Part shown: one piece after another, positions 56,357 through 64,000 of the stretch
Layout of the letters: each line of letters opens with the position of its first letter
How positions within the stretch are numbered: position 1 is the first letter of the stretch
NCBI GenBank assembly: GCA_016196065.1
Contig: JACPYL010000027.1
Location: forward strand, 372,001-436,000
Direction of reading: 5' to 3'
Length of the DNA stretch: 64,000 nt
From: Acidobacteriota bacterium
GTDB taxonomy: Bacteria; Acidobacteriota; Terriglobia; Terriglobales; Acidobacteriaceae
Position numbers and translations under genes: made by a program
The notes under the pieces: generated by a model
Seen by the model: the letters and a program-made list of their open reading frames with translations, nothing else
Database searches by the model: none
What the model was told of the DNA's origin: nothing

Positions 56357-56402
56357 GTGGGCGCCCGGCGTGCAGACTTCCATATAGAATTAGTCCACAC
56401 GC

Positions 56403-58283
56403 ATGGCAACCACTTCACCGGCCGCCGGGACCAACGTCCGCACGGACCATCCAACCGGCCAACTCGTCCGGTTACTGCGCTACCTGGTTTCCTATCTTTG
56501 GCAGTTCCTGCCTGCGGTTGTTCTGATGGCGATGGTGGGACTGCTGGATGCCTTCCGGTTGTTGCTGATTGGTCCGATTTTTGATCGCGTGCTGAATCCA
56601 GCGTCGCAGGGCAGTCCGATTCAGTTGTTCAGCTTTCCGGGAAGCGATCGGACACTTTTTCTGCAGCAACTCGTGCCTTCGCATTTCCACAATCCCTGGA
56701 CGGTGGTCGCGTTTGCTCTGGTGGCCGCGACCGTGTTGAAAGGAATTTTCGATTACGTCGGAACGTACCTGGTGAACTACGCCGGCTTCGGCATGGTCAC
56801 CGATCTGCGGGACGATTTGTACAACACCATCCTGCGCCGGTCGAGCGCGTTCTTTTCCAAACACACGACCGGCACGCTGATCTCGACGATTGTCAACGAC
56901 ATTGAAAAAGTGCAGTCGGCGATGTCGACGGTGATGGCGGAATTTCTACAGCAATTTTTTACGTTCGTGTTCACGGCGGGAGTGGTGATTCTCATTGGGG
57001 GACGGTTGGCATGGGTGCTGCTGCTGTTCGTTCCCGTAATTCTGTATTCGTCGCGAAAGATCGGGCGGCAAGTCCGGTCCACTACACGGAGCGGGCAGGA
57101 CAAACTGGGCGAAGTCCAGAACATCCTGCATGAGACCATCACCGGCAACCGGATCGTGAAGGCCTTTGGGATGGAGTCCTGGGAAGCGGGGCGGTATAGA
57201 AAGGCGGCGCAAAGATTCTTCCGCGCCAATCTACGCTCGGTGGCCGCGGCCGCGGTCAGTTCTCCGCTGATGGATATCATCGGGTCGGTCGCGATTGCGC
57301 TGCTGCTGCTGCTGGGGCGTGACGAGATCAAGAAGGGTTTCTTCCTTCCAGGTACGTTTCTGGCATTCATCATTGCGGTCTTCAAGCTTTACGACCCGGT
57401 GCGGAAGTTCGCTTTGTTCAATAACAGTTTCCAACAGATGAACGGAGCATCGTCGGAAATATTCCGCTTCATGGATATCGAAGACGAAGTGCAGGAGAAA
57501 CCGGATGCCAAACGGCTGCCAAAATTCTCGCAGTCGATCCAACTCAAGGATGTTTCTTTTGCGTACGACGCCGCCGAAGACTCGCGCGTTGTTTTGCATG
57601 GGATCAACCTACAGGTAAAAGCGGGAGAAGTGCTGGCAGTAGTCGGATCGAGCGGGGCGGGGAAAAGCACGCTCGTGCATCTGATCCCCCGGTTCTTCGA
57701 CGTGACTGGTGGCAGCATTCTGATCGATGGCAATGATGTGCGGAATGTAACCCTGGCGTCGCTGCGATCGCAGATCGGAATCGTGACGCAAGAGACGGTG
57801 CTGTTCAACGACACGGCGCGCAACAATATTGCCTACGGCCAACCCCATGTCTCTCAGAAGGACGTAGAAGCGGCCGCGAGAGCTGCGCTGGCGCACGACT
57901 TCATCCTTGGGCTGCCCGAGGGATACCAGACGGTGATCGGCGAGCGCGGCGTGCGGCTTTCGGGCGGTGAGCGCCAGCGGATCGCGATCGCACGGGCAAT
58001 CTTGAAGAATGCTCCCATTCTGATTCTCGACGAAGCGACTTCGGCACTGGATAGCGAATCGGAAGCGCTTGTCCAATCGGCTCTGCAAAATCTGATGACC
58101 GGGCGTACTGTATTGGTGATCGCGCACAGGCTGTCGACTGTACGTCGCGCGGATCGCATCGTGGTGATTGAAAATGGCACCATCAGCGATATTGGCGCGC
58201 ATGAAGAGCTCATGCAAAAGTTAGGGACGTACCGGCGGTTGTACGAATTGCAGTTCGCGGAAACAGATCGAGTAAGTGGTTAG
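56403..58283 (+). CDS. ABC exporter, MsbA-like (fused TMD-NBD)
   Basis: 626 residues. Six helices in the first 340 residues, then the NBD with Walker A VVGSSGAGKSTLVHLIPRF (near 415), Q-loop IVTQETVLFNDT, signature LSGGERQRIAIARAIL, Walker B LILDEATSALDSES and H-loop VIAHRLSTVRRAD. The fold and the GLPEGYQTVIGERG wording are those of MsbA/lipid exporters. Lipid A or another lipid is the likely cargo. Its stop codon lies inside the first unit of the heptamer repeat. Confidence 0.9.
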   Translation: MATTSPAAGTNVRTDHPTGQLVRLLRYLVSYLWQFLPAVVLMAMVGLLDAFRLLLIGPIFDRVLNPASQGSPIQLFSFPGSDRTLFLQQLVPSHFHNPWTVVAFALVAATVLKGIFDYVGTYLVNYAGFGMVTDLRDDLYNTILRRSSAFFSKHTTGTLISTIVNDIEKVQSAMSTVMAEFLQQFFTFVFTAGVVILIGGRLAWVLLLFVPVILYSSRKIGRQVRSTTRSGQDKLGEVQNILHETITGNRIVKAFGMESWEAGRYRKAAQRFFRANLRSVAAAAVSSPLMDIIGSVAIALLLLLGRDEIKKGFFLPGTFLAFIIAVFKLYDPVRKFALFNNSFQQMNGASSEIFRFMDIEDEVQEKPDAKRLPKFSQSIQLKDVSFAYDAAEDSRVVLHGINLQVKAGEVLAVVGSSGAGKSTLVHLIPRFFDVTGGSILIDGNDVRNVTLASLRSQIGIVTQETVLFNDTARNNIAYGQPHVSQKDVEAAARAALAHDFILGLPEGYQTVIGERGVRLSGGERQRIAIARAILKNAPILILDEATSALDSESEALVQSALQNLMTGRTVLVIAHRLSTVRRADRIVVIENGTISDIGAHEELMQKLGTYRRLYELQFAETDRVSG

Positions 58284-58344
58284 TGGTTGGTGATTAGTGA
58301 TTCGTTAAAATTGAGAATCCACGAACCACGAACCACTAGCCACT
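58275..58344. repeat. Heptamer-phased inverted repeat before yicC
   Basis: The left arm from 58275 is AGTGGTT, AGTGGTT, GGTGATT, AGTGATT. The right arm ACGAACC, ACGAACC, ACTAGCC, ACT runs from 58321. The left arm contains the stop codon of the exporter gene. The right arm is followed by GGTTTTTCCT and, 10 bp on, the yicC ATG at 58355 with no Shine-Dalgarno. The T-run makes it also look like a weak terminator. Confidence 0.9.
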
Positions 58345-58354
58345 GGTTTTTCCT

Positions 58355-59242
58355 ATGCCTCTTCGATCCATGACGGGTTACGCGCAGGTCCGGGGACAGG
58401 TGAAGGCTGGCCTGGCGTTCGCGCTCGGGCTCAAGTCGGTGAACCATCGGTTTCTCGATCTGCATTTCCGGCTGCCTTCGGACACGGATTCGCTGGAGAT
58501 GAAGCTGCGCCGGATGTTGAAGGAAAAAATGGCGCGTGGCCATGTGGAAGTCACGCTCAGCCTGGAACGCGCAGGCAGCAACGGTGTCGCTCTCAATCGC
58601 CAACTCGTGGGAAGCTACGTGCAGGCGTTCCGGGCAGCGGCAACTGAGTTTGGAGTGAGCGGCGAGCCGGATCTGAATGTGGTTTTGCGGATGCCGGGCG
58701 CGATGGAGTCGGCGGCTGAAAAATCTGAAGAGGAACTCGAGGCCGCGGTTCTGGCACGAGTGGAAGAATCGCTCGCCAAGTTGAACCAGATGCGCGAAGA
58801 GGAAGGGCGCGGCATCGAGACGGAATTACGCGATCGGATGGGGCACCTTGCGAAAGCGGGAGCGGGCATGGAAGGCCATCGCAGCGCGATCCAACGCAGC
58901 TATGCCGACCGCTTGCAGGCCCGCTTGCAGGAGTTGCTGGGTGGTCACATCGACAAGGAGCGCATCCTGCAGGAAACGGCGTTGCTGGTGGACCGCAGCG
59001 ACATTCAGGAAGAACTCGTCCGATTGAATACGCACGTCAAACATTTTCTCGGGCTGCTGGATCAGGGCGGCGAAGTTGGAAAGAAACTCGACTTCCTGTT
59101 GCAGGAAATGAATCGCGAAGCGAATACGCTTCTTTCCAAAACTTCCGGACTGGCGGGCGAAGCGCTGAAGATCACCGAGATGGGATTGCTTATGAAGGCC
59201 GAGATCGAAAAGTCCCGCGAGCAGGTGCAGAACCTGGAATGA
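58355..59242 (+). CDS. yicC: YicC family endoribonuclease-like protein
   Basis: 295 residues. SMTGYAQVRG opens the protein, SVNHRFLDLHFRLP is the N-terminal signature, and the C-terminal DUF1732 part has KLDFLLQEMNREANTLLSKT. YicC proteins are metal-dependent RNases. It overlaps gmk by four bases, the common yicC-gmk-rpoZ-coaBC order. Confidence 0.93.
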   Translation: MPLRSMTGYAQVRGQVKAGLAFALGLKSVNHRFLDLHFRLPSDTDSLEMKLRRMLKEKMARGHVEVTLSLERAGSNGVALNRQLVGSYVQAFRAAATEFGVSGEPDLNVVLRMPGAMESAAEKSEEELEAAVLARVEESLAKLNQMREEEGRGIETELRDRMGHLAKAGAGMEGHRSAIQRSYADRLQARLQELLGGHIDKERILQETALLVDRSDIQEELVRLNTHVKHFLGLLDQGGEVGKKLDFLLQEMNREANTLLSKTSGLAGEALKITEMGLLMKAEIEKSREQVQNLE

Positions 59243-59940
59243 GTATCGTCTACATTGTGTCGGCGCCTTCGGGTTCGGGCAAGTCCACGTTGGTCAACGA
59301 ACTGTTCAAGGTCGCGAAGAACCTCGACTTCTCCATTTCCTATACGACCCGTCCTCCGCGGGGCAGCGAACAGAATGGAAAAGAATATTTTTTTGTTACC
59401 AAAGATCAGTTCGAGTCCATGATCGCCGCTGACGAATTCCTGGAGTACGCCAACGTCTTCGGAAATTACTACGGGACGGCCAGACGCTTCTTGCGTGAAA
59501 CCGAGGCGCGCGGCAACGATTTGCTGCTGGACATCGATGTTCAGGGCGCGCAACAGGTGAAGAAGAAACTTCCCGACGCAGTCAGCATCTTCATTCTTCC
59601 GCCGGACCGGAAGACTCTGGAGTGGCGGCTACGGAGCCGGGGCCAGGACCCAGAAGCGATGATCCGCCGCCGGTTGGACAACGCCCGGCGTGAGATTGAG
59701 AATTACTCCAAATACGGCTATATACTGATTAATGAGAAGCTCGAGCGGGCAACCGACGAATTGAAAGCCGTGGTGCTGGCGGAGCGGATCAAGCGATCCG
59801 GAGCAAAACCATCACCGGAAGAGTTGCGGCTTCTGGAGATGGCGCAGTCCATTCAACTGGAGAAGGCTCGTGCGCGAGTGCGGCCGATCCTGGAATCGTT
59901 CGGCGCCAGTGGTTCGGATAACGATTCGGGCAAGAGCTGA
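59239..59940 (+). CDS. gmk: Guanylate kinase
   Basis: 233 residues, converting GMP to GDP with ATP. The P-loop SAPSGSGKST is at 8-17. YTTRPPRGSEQNGKEYFFV binds GMP, and DIDVQGAQQVK lies in the lid region. The C-terminus is about 25 residues longer than E. coli Gmk. The ATG overlaps the yicC stop. Confidence 0.96.
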   Translation: MSIVYIVSAPSGSGKSTLVNELFKVAKNLDFSISYTTRPPRGSEQNGKEYFFVTKDQFESMIAADEFLEYANVFGNYYGTARRFLRETEARGNDLLLDIDVQGAQQVKKKLPDAVSIFILPPDRKTLEWRLRSRGQDPEAMIRRRLDNARREIENYSKYGYILINEKLERATDELKAVVLAERIKRSGAKPSPEELRLLEMAQSIQLEKARARVRPILESFGASGSDNDSGKS

Positions 59941-59963
59941 GTTTCTCACCTGGGGGAAAGTGC

Positions 59964-60203
59964 ATGAAGTTGATCGAAGGGTTCGACAGCAACTATCGCT
60001 ACATCCTGGTCGCGGCGCGACGTGCACGGCAACTGCAAGGTGGCGCACCGCCGGTGATCGAAACGATTTCGCGCAAGCCGTGCCGGATCGCGCAAGATGA
60101 GATCCGCGCCGGTAAGGTGAAGTGGATCATTCCAGAAATTCCGAAGTCGGCCGTGGACGCGGCAACCGAGAATCTGGACAAAGCGTTCTTGCCGGACGCG
60201 TAG
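59964..60203 (+). CDS. rpoZ: RNA polymerase omega subunit
   Basis: 79 residues. DSNYRYILVAARRARQLQGG is the conserved alpha-helical core that clasps the beta-prime subunit. AQDEIRAGKVKWIIPEIPK follows. The start ATG has GGGGGAAA upstream. It is 23 bp after gmk, and the heptamer repeat starts right after its stop. Confidence 0.93.
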   Translation: MKLIEGFDSNYRYILVAARRARQLQGGAPPVIETISRKPCRIAQDEIRAGKVKWIIPEIPKSAVDAATENLDKAFLPDA

Positions 60204-60271
60204 GAACCAGTTCTCAGTTCCCGGTTCTCAGTACACGCGACACCGGTTTTCTGAGAACTAAGAACTGATAA
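60204..60271. repeat. Heptamer-phased inverted repeat before coaBC
   Basis: The left arm from 60204 is GAACCAG, TTCTCAG, TTCCCGG, TTCTCAG. The right arm from 60251 is CTGAGAA, CTAAGAA, CTGATAA. The arms are complementary, with TTCTCAG/CTGAGAA exact. The repeat begins at the base after the rpoZ stop and ends 12 bp before the coaBC ATG at 60284; no Shine-Dalgarno is visible. Confidence 0.9.
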
Positions 60272-60283
60272 CTCTCTTTCGCC

Positions 60284-61498
60284 ATGAAAATCGCTCTGGG
60301 TGTCTCCGGGGGAATTGCCGCGTACAAGTCGGCGGAGATTGTCCGTCTGCTGCAGGATCGCGACATCCGCGTGCAAGTCGTCATGACACGCGCCGCCCAG
60401 GAGTTCATTCGCCCGCTTACGTTCGCCGCGCTCTCCGGAGAAAAAGTCATCACTGACTTGTTCGGGTCGGAAGAACAACAGGCGAACGTCGATTCCGCCA
60501 TCGAGCACATTGCAGTTGCGCAATCCATTGACGCGCTGCTGGTCGCGCCCGCGACGGCTGATGTGATTGCACGCTTTGCGCAGGGCATCGCCAACGATTT
60601 TCTTACCACGCTGTTTCTCGCGACCACGGCCCCGGTCGTCATCGCTCCAGCAATGAACGTCAACATGTGGAATCATCCCGCGACGCAGGCGAATCTGGAG
60701 ATCCTGCGCAAACGCGGGGTGCGGATCGTCGACCCTGCAAGCGGATACCTGGCCTGTGGCATGGTGGGCGCGGGACGGCTGGCCGAGAACTCGGCGATCG
60801 TCGCTGCTGTGCTGGAAGTGCTGGGCGCCGCGCAGGATCTGGCAGGTGAATGCGTGCTCGTCACGGCGGGACCAACACGGGAGAAGATTGATCCGGTGCG
60901 CTATCTGACAAATCGTTCGAGTGGACGAATGGGATACGCCATCGCCGAAGCGGCATTGCGGCGAGGAGCGCGCGTGCTGCTGGTGAGCGGTCCGGCCGCG
61001 ATTATGCCTCCGAGTGCGGCGGAGTTAACGCGCGTCGAGACTGCGGAAGAAATGCGTACGGCGGTTTTGAAGCTGCTGCCCGAAAGCACAGTCGTGATCA
61101 AGACCGCGGCTGTTGCCGACTACCGGCCCAAATCAAGCGCGGGACAGAAGATCAAGCGCAAAGGTCCGATGACGCTGGAACTCGAGCCCACCACAGACAT
61201 CCTGGCTGAGTTGGCGCGACACAAGACCTCACAGGTCGTAGTAGGGTTCGCGGCGGAAACTGAAAACGTGCTGGAGAACGCGCGTAAGAAGCTGTCGTCG
61301 AAATCGCTCGACGCGATCGTCGTGAACGATGTTTCCCGCGAGGGTGTTGGCTTTGACTCGGACCGGAACGCCGTTACGATTATTTCGCACGATGAAGTCG
61401 TGGAAGTGCCCGAGACTTCGAAGTGGGAAGTAGCGCAGCGTGTGCTTGATCAGGTGGTAAAGCTTCGCAAGCGTAACGCAGTCCCTTCCCGCAATTAG
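60284..61498 (+). CDS. coaBC: Bifunctional CoaBC (phosphopantothenoylcysteine synthetase/decarboxylase)
   Basis: 404 residues. CoaC part (1-190): LGVSGGIAAYKSAEIVRLLQ flavin segment, AMNVNMWNHPATQ and the catalytic-loop GYLACGMVGAGRLAE. CoaB part (190-404): TAGPTREKIDPVRYLTNRSS, AVADYRPKSSAGQKIKR and VNDVSREGVGFDSDRN. It makes 4'-phosphopantetheine for coenzyme A. Confidence 0.96.
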   Translation: MKIALGVSGGIAAYKSAEIVRLLQDRDIRVQVVMTRAAQEFIRPLTFAALSGEKVITDLFGSEEQQANVDSAIEHIAVAQSIDALLVAPATADVIARFAQGIANDFLTTLFLATTAPVVIAPAMNVNMWNHPATQANLEILRKRGVRIVDPASGYLACGMVGAGRLAENSAIVAAVLEVLGAAQDLAGECVLVTAGPTREKIDPVRYLTNRSSGRMGYAIAEAALRRGARVLLVSGPAAIMPPSAAELTRVETAEEMRTAVLKLLPESTVVIKTAAVADYRPKSSAGQKIKRKGPMTLELEPTTDILAELARHKTSQVVVGFAAETENVLENARKKLSSKSLDAIVVNDVSREGVGFDSDRNAVTIISHDEVVEVPETSKWEVAQRVLDQVVKLRKRNAVPSRN

Positions 61499-61540
61499 CA
61501 CCTGGCAATTTACGCTTGGCCGAAAGCGCAGGAGAATCCA

Positions 61541-62209
61541 TTGAAAATTTACTCATTGTGCGTGCTGTTGGTGATTTGTGCAGGGTGCGCCGCGGCGCAG
61601 CAGGCTCCGGTCTCGGTACAGGATGAACCGCATCATCACCTCGTGTTGAAGAACGATTTCGTGATCGTGATGCATGTCGTGATCCCGGCGGGTGAAGCTA
61701 CTCTCTATCACACGCACTCGTATGATCGGGCCGCAATTCACCTGACCAACAACAGGATTGCGATCCAGTTGCCGGACCAGCCTGAGGGCGAGGCGATGCC
61801 TGCCAAGGTTGGAGAAATATCGGCTTCGACGCGCCAGGGCGCCCCGCTGACGCACAAGGTCCACAACACTGGACCTGGAACGTTTGAAGTCATGGACGTG
61901 GAATTCCTGAAACGGCCTGATCATCCTTCGACGACCGTAGCAGCACCCGTTGCCGCGGAAAATGCGAGTGCGCGAATTTACAACTGGGTGCTGGCGCCGG
62001 GTGCGAGTTCGGCAATGCATACGCATGAGCGTCCTTACCTGATCCTCGCGGTCAATACGGTGCAATTGAAGATGACTGCGCCGGATGGCAAGTCGTCCGT
62101 ACATGAAGTGAAGGCGGGAGATTTTCACTGGACCGACTCCAAGGTGACGCATAGCCTGGCGAATGACGGTGCGAGCGAAGGGCAGATTGTTGAGATTGAG
62201 TTGAAGTAG
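61541..62209 (+). CDS. Exported cupin-domain protein
   Basis: 222 residues with a lipoprotein-like signal (hydrophobic 3-14, ICAGC). The mature part is two cupin-like halves: HHHLVLKNDFVIVMHVVIP and LYHTHSYDRAAIHL in the first, APGASSAMHTHERPYLILAV and DFHWTDSKVTHSLAN in the second, with His residues that could bind a metal. The start is TTG at 61541 behind AGGAGA. The substrate is unknown. Confidence 0.8.
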   Translation: MKIYSLCVLLVICAGCAAAQQAPVSVQDEPHHHLVLKNDFVIVMHVVIPAGEATLYHTHSYDRAAIHLTNNRIAIQLPDQPEGEAMPAKVGEISASTRQGAPLTHKVHNTGPGTFEVMDVEFLKRPDHPSTTVAAPVAAENASARIYNWVLAPGASSAMHTHERPYLILAVNTVQLKMTAPDGKSSVHEVKAGDFHWTDSKVTHSLANDGASEGQIVEIELK

Positions 62210-62222
62210 CCGCCCGTTTCAC

Positions 62223-62246
62223 CACAGAGACGCAGAGTCACAGAGA
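62223..62246. repeat. Octamer run before the uracil-DNA glycosylase gene
   Basis: CACAGAGA, CGCAGAGT and CACAGAGA are three 8-bp units in phase, differing in step length from the heptamer set. Confidence 0.45.
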
Positions 62247-62309
62247 AAAGCTAAAGACGGTTGCTCGGCGCCGCTGTGATGAGTGTGCTTTTTGTTATGC
62301 TTATCCGCA

Positions 62310-63176
62310 ATGCCACGCAGCCTTGAGCCTGAACGTCGCCGGGCAGTCGCCGAGCGAATCCGCTACTACAACGAAATGGGAATTTACGACTTCTACCGGC
62401 GGACTCCGTCGGGGAGTGTCGCGTCGTCAACTGCGGTCGCAGAAGAGTTCGTCGAAGAACACCGAAGTGAATTGGGAGACGAGATGAGTCCACGCAAGGC
62501 TGCAGCGGTCGCGCTGCCGATTGCTGTCGAGGGAAAGACAGCGCAGAGGCCGGAGCAGGGCGTGAGCGATCCTGTAAAAGCGTTGAAGATCATTCGCGAG
62601 GATCTTGGCGACTGCACGCGCTGTCCTCTGCATAAACAAGGAAGAAAGCAGATTGTGTTTGGAGTGGGAAATCCCCACGCCGAGCTGTTGTTTGTCGGCG
62701 AAGGCCCGGGCGCGGATGAAGACGAACAGGGCGAGCCGTTCGTGGGCCGGTCGGGACAGTTGCTGACCAACATGATCAAGGCGATGGGGTTGTCGCGAGA
62801 GCAGGTCTACATTGCGAACATTGTGAAGTGCCGTCCCCCGGCGAATCGCGCGCCGGAAAGGGAGGAGAGTGAAACCTGCTCACCGTTCCTGATGCGACAG
62901 ATTGCGGCGATCAAGCCGAAGATCGTTGTAGCGCTGGGAGCGACTGCTGCTAAGGGTCTGCTGGCGATGAGCGCTCCGATGACGCAATTGCGCGGACGCT
63001 TCTACGACTTCAAGCCACCCGGTGTGCGCGATTCGGATTGGGATGGATGCAAGCTGGCAGTGACGTATCACCCCGCATTTCTGTTGCGCGATCCACGGCA
63101 GAAGGGCGAGGCGTGGAAGGATTTGCAGATGGTGATGCGGGAGTTGGGGCTGAAGGCGCCGGCGGCCAGCAAGTAG
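62310..63176 (+). CDS. Family 4 uracil-DNA glycosylase
   Basis: 288 residues, removing uracil from DNA. The [4Fe-4S] cysteines are in CTRCPL and in VKCRPPANRAPEREESETC. Motif 1 is VGEGPGADEDEQGEPFVGRS, and motif 2 is the HPAFLLRDPR segment. An N-terminal extension of about 95 residues, charged and without similarity, precedes the core. The ATG at 62310 is used; an in-frame start nine codons earlier is weak. Confidence 0.9.
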   Translation: MPRSLEPERRRAVAERIRYYNEMGIYDFYRRTPSGSVASSTAVAEEFVEEHRSELGDEMSPRKAAAVALPIAVEGKTAQRPEQGVSDPVKALKIIREDLGDCTRCPLHKQGRKQIVFGVGNPHAELLFVGEGPGADEDEQGEPFVGRSGQLLTNMIKAMGLSREQVYIANIVKCRPPANRAPEREESETCSPFLMRQIAAIKPKIVVALGATAAKGLLAMSAPMTQLRGRFYDFKPPGVRDSDWDGCKLAVTYHPAFLLRDPRQKGEAWKDLQMVMRELGLKAPAASK

Positions 63177-63209
63177 CTCATTTCCTTCTTGTGAAAATTT
63201 CTCTCGCGA

Positions 63210-63294
63210 ATTTGTCATCCTGAACGAAGTGAAGGACCTGCTTTTCTTCGCCGCGGACGACAGCAGGTCCTTCACTTCGTTCAGGATGACAAAT
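63210..63294. repeat. Perfect 33-bp inverted repeat (GTCATCCTGAACGAAG type)
   Basis: 63210-63242 and 63262-63294 are exact reverse complements, separated by 19 bp, giving a hairpin between two plus-strand genes. Related single or degraded copies are at 29687 and 34795-34860. It resembles the mobile palindromic units common in Acidobacteriota intergenic DNA. Confidence 0.9.
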
Positions 63295-63321
63295 CTAGTA
63301 AGTTAACCTCAGCCTCGTTTC

Positions 63322-64000
63322 ATGCCCCTTTACTGCGATGTCGCACTCGCTGTTCCGCTCGACATGGCGTTTACCTACGCCATCCCTCCCGGTCTGGAGC
63401 CGGTGGTCGGCGGGCGGGTGCTGGTGCCGTTCCGGCAGCAACGTATGTCGGGGATTGTGGTTGAGCTGCATGATCGTCCACCGGAAGTTAAGACGAAGAA
63501 TGTTCTGGAAGTTCTCGATGTCGCTGCGGTCCTGGATGAACAACTTCTGAAACTCGGCAAGTGGATTGCCGATTACTATCTTGCGCCGATCGGCGAAGTT
63601 TTTCGTACGATGCTGCCGCTGTCGGCGGAATTCAAGCGGACCATCACGTACCGCATCACCGACCACGGGCAGATGGCGTTGCATCTGGCGGGGATGTCGG
63701 GGTCTCCAGCGCGGTCGCAGCGCACTCCCGAGGATCAGCTGGTCGAATTTCGCGTACTCGATCACCTGGCAGAACGCGAAAGTGTGCGCGAAGAGAGCCT
63801 GCGCGGAGCCACGAAAGTTTCGAAAGCGTTGCTGGGTGGGATGGTACGTAAGAAGTGGATCGTCCGGGAGGATGTGTCGGCGGCACGCGATGCGTCGCGG
63901 ACTGTCAAGGTTGCGGTGCTGCTGGGGGCGGAGGCTTCGCCTCCGCTGGACGGGTCAGAGACCCGTCCCCACGAGAGCCGTTCCCGCGAAACCCGTCCCC
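63322..64000 (+). CDS. priA: Primosomal protein N' (PriA helicase), N-terminal part
   Basis: The frame starts at ATG 63322 and leaves the window without a stop (226 codons). YCDVALAVPLDMAFTYAIPP and VGGRVLVPFRQQRMSGIVVE are the 3'-DNA-binding domain. DEQLLKLGKWIADYYLAPIG and FRTMLPLSAEF begin the winged-helix part. PriA restarts collapsed replication forks. The last 24 codons (from 63928) are repeat-derived, Arg/Ser/Pro-rich and unlike the family, where the linker to the helicase domain is expected. Confidence 0.9.
   Translation, partial: MPLYCDVALAVPLDMAFTYAIPPGLEPVVGGRVLVPFRQQRMSGIVVELHDRPPEVKTKNVLEVLDVAAVLDEQLLKLGKWIADYYLAPIGEVFRTMLPLSAEFKRTITYRITDHGQMALHLAGMSGSPARSQRTPEDQLVEFRVLDHLAERESVREESLRGATKVSKALLGGMVRKKWIVREDVSAARDASRTVKVAVLLGAEASPPLDGSETRPHESRSRETRP
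63928..64000. repeat. Palindromic insert inside priA
   Basis: GCGGAGG CTTCG CCTCCGC (63928-63946) and GACGGGTC AGA GACCCGTC (63949-63967) are two perfect hairpins, followed by more ACCCGTCCC copies. The priA frame stays open through them. The insert may continue past the window edge. Confidence 0.75.

Noticed and set aside
58321-58352. Strong intrinsic terminator after the ABC exporter
   Set aside because: The right arm is followed by five T, but the stem is mismatched and is part of the heptamer family; the T-run is only a few bases from the yicC start, so I list it as a repeat.

Overview
The window looks like a chromosome segment of an Acidobacteriota bacterium, probably class Terriglobia and near Koribacter. 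This is an inference from gene content and reading style, not from a database search. Supporting signs are a complete alternative complex III (ACIII) plus A2-type caa3 oxidase operon, a fused GlcD/GlcF-type dehydrogenase, GC-rich codon use, frequent GTG and TTG starts, and many dispersed intergenic palindromes. There is no phage, transposase, integrase or CRISPR array; this is mostly core chromosome.

Layout. 1-2.0 kb: end of a membrane protein, then purD-purE on the minus strand. 2.1-4.8 kb: a manganese module, mntR and mntH, each preceded by the same palindromic operator, then a universal stress protein. 4.8-9.9 kb: a frameshifted glyoxalase-fold gene, aconitase, an EamA exporter and a lone OppF-like ATPase. 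10-12.1 kb: a Yip1-like membrane protein and an eight-heme HAO-like cytochrome. 12.2-16.7 kb: two FAD amine/amino-acid oxidases, an AhpD-like protein and an aldehyde dehydrogenase, a likely amine-degradation set. 16.8-29.7 kb: one long respiratory operon, actABCDEF, an unknown single-span protein, sco and coxBACD, carrying electrons from quinol to oxygen. 29.8-33 kb: a D-lactate/2-hydroxyacid dehydrogenase fusion that could feed the quinone pool. 33.2-39.2 kb: RMD1-like protein, ylxP-rbfA-nrnA, small membrane protein, ArnT-like glycosyltransferase, double GNAT. 39.3-41.7 kb (minus): DUF3224 protein, two small membrane proteins, M24 peptidase. 41.9-47.7 kb: proline dehydrogenase, M28 carboxypeptidase, quinoprotein-like propeller. 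47.8-50 kb (minus): three tandem secreted paralogues of a family I do not recognise. 50.5-54.2 kb (minus): two sigma-factor modules, one coupled by overlap to a TonB protein, one to a zinc-finger anti-sigma factor and a DUF3106 protein; then tRNA-Val. 54.5-64 kb: CDF-like protein, rapZ, an MsbA-like exporter, yicC-gmk-rpoZ-coaBC, a cupin protein, family 4 uracil-DNA glycosylase and the start of priA.

The most unusual signal is non-coding. At eight places there are runs of 7-bp units, often with a complementary run forming a large imperfect hairpin. The heptamer differs from place to place, but the 7-bp phase holds. Seven of the eight sit between two genes on the same strand, several running from the upstream stop codon to just before the next start codon, where no Shine-Dalgarno is visible. 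Other palindromic units occur between genes, and two have entered reading frames in phase (the 2-hydroxyacid dehydrogenase and priA). The other leading candidates are the secreted paralogue trio and the sigma/TonB pair.
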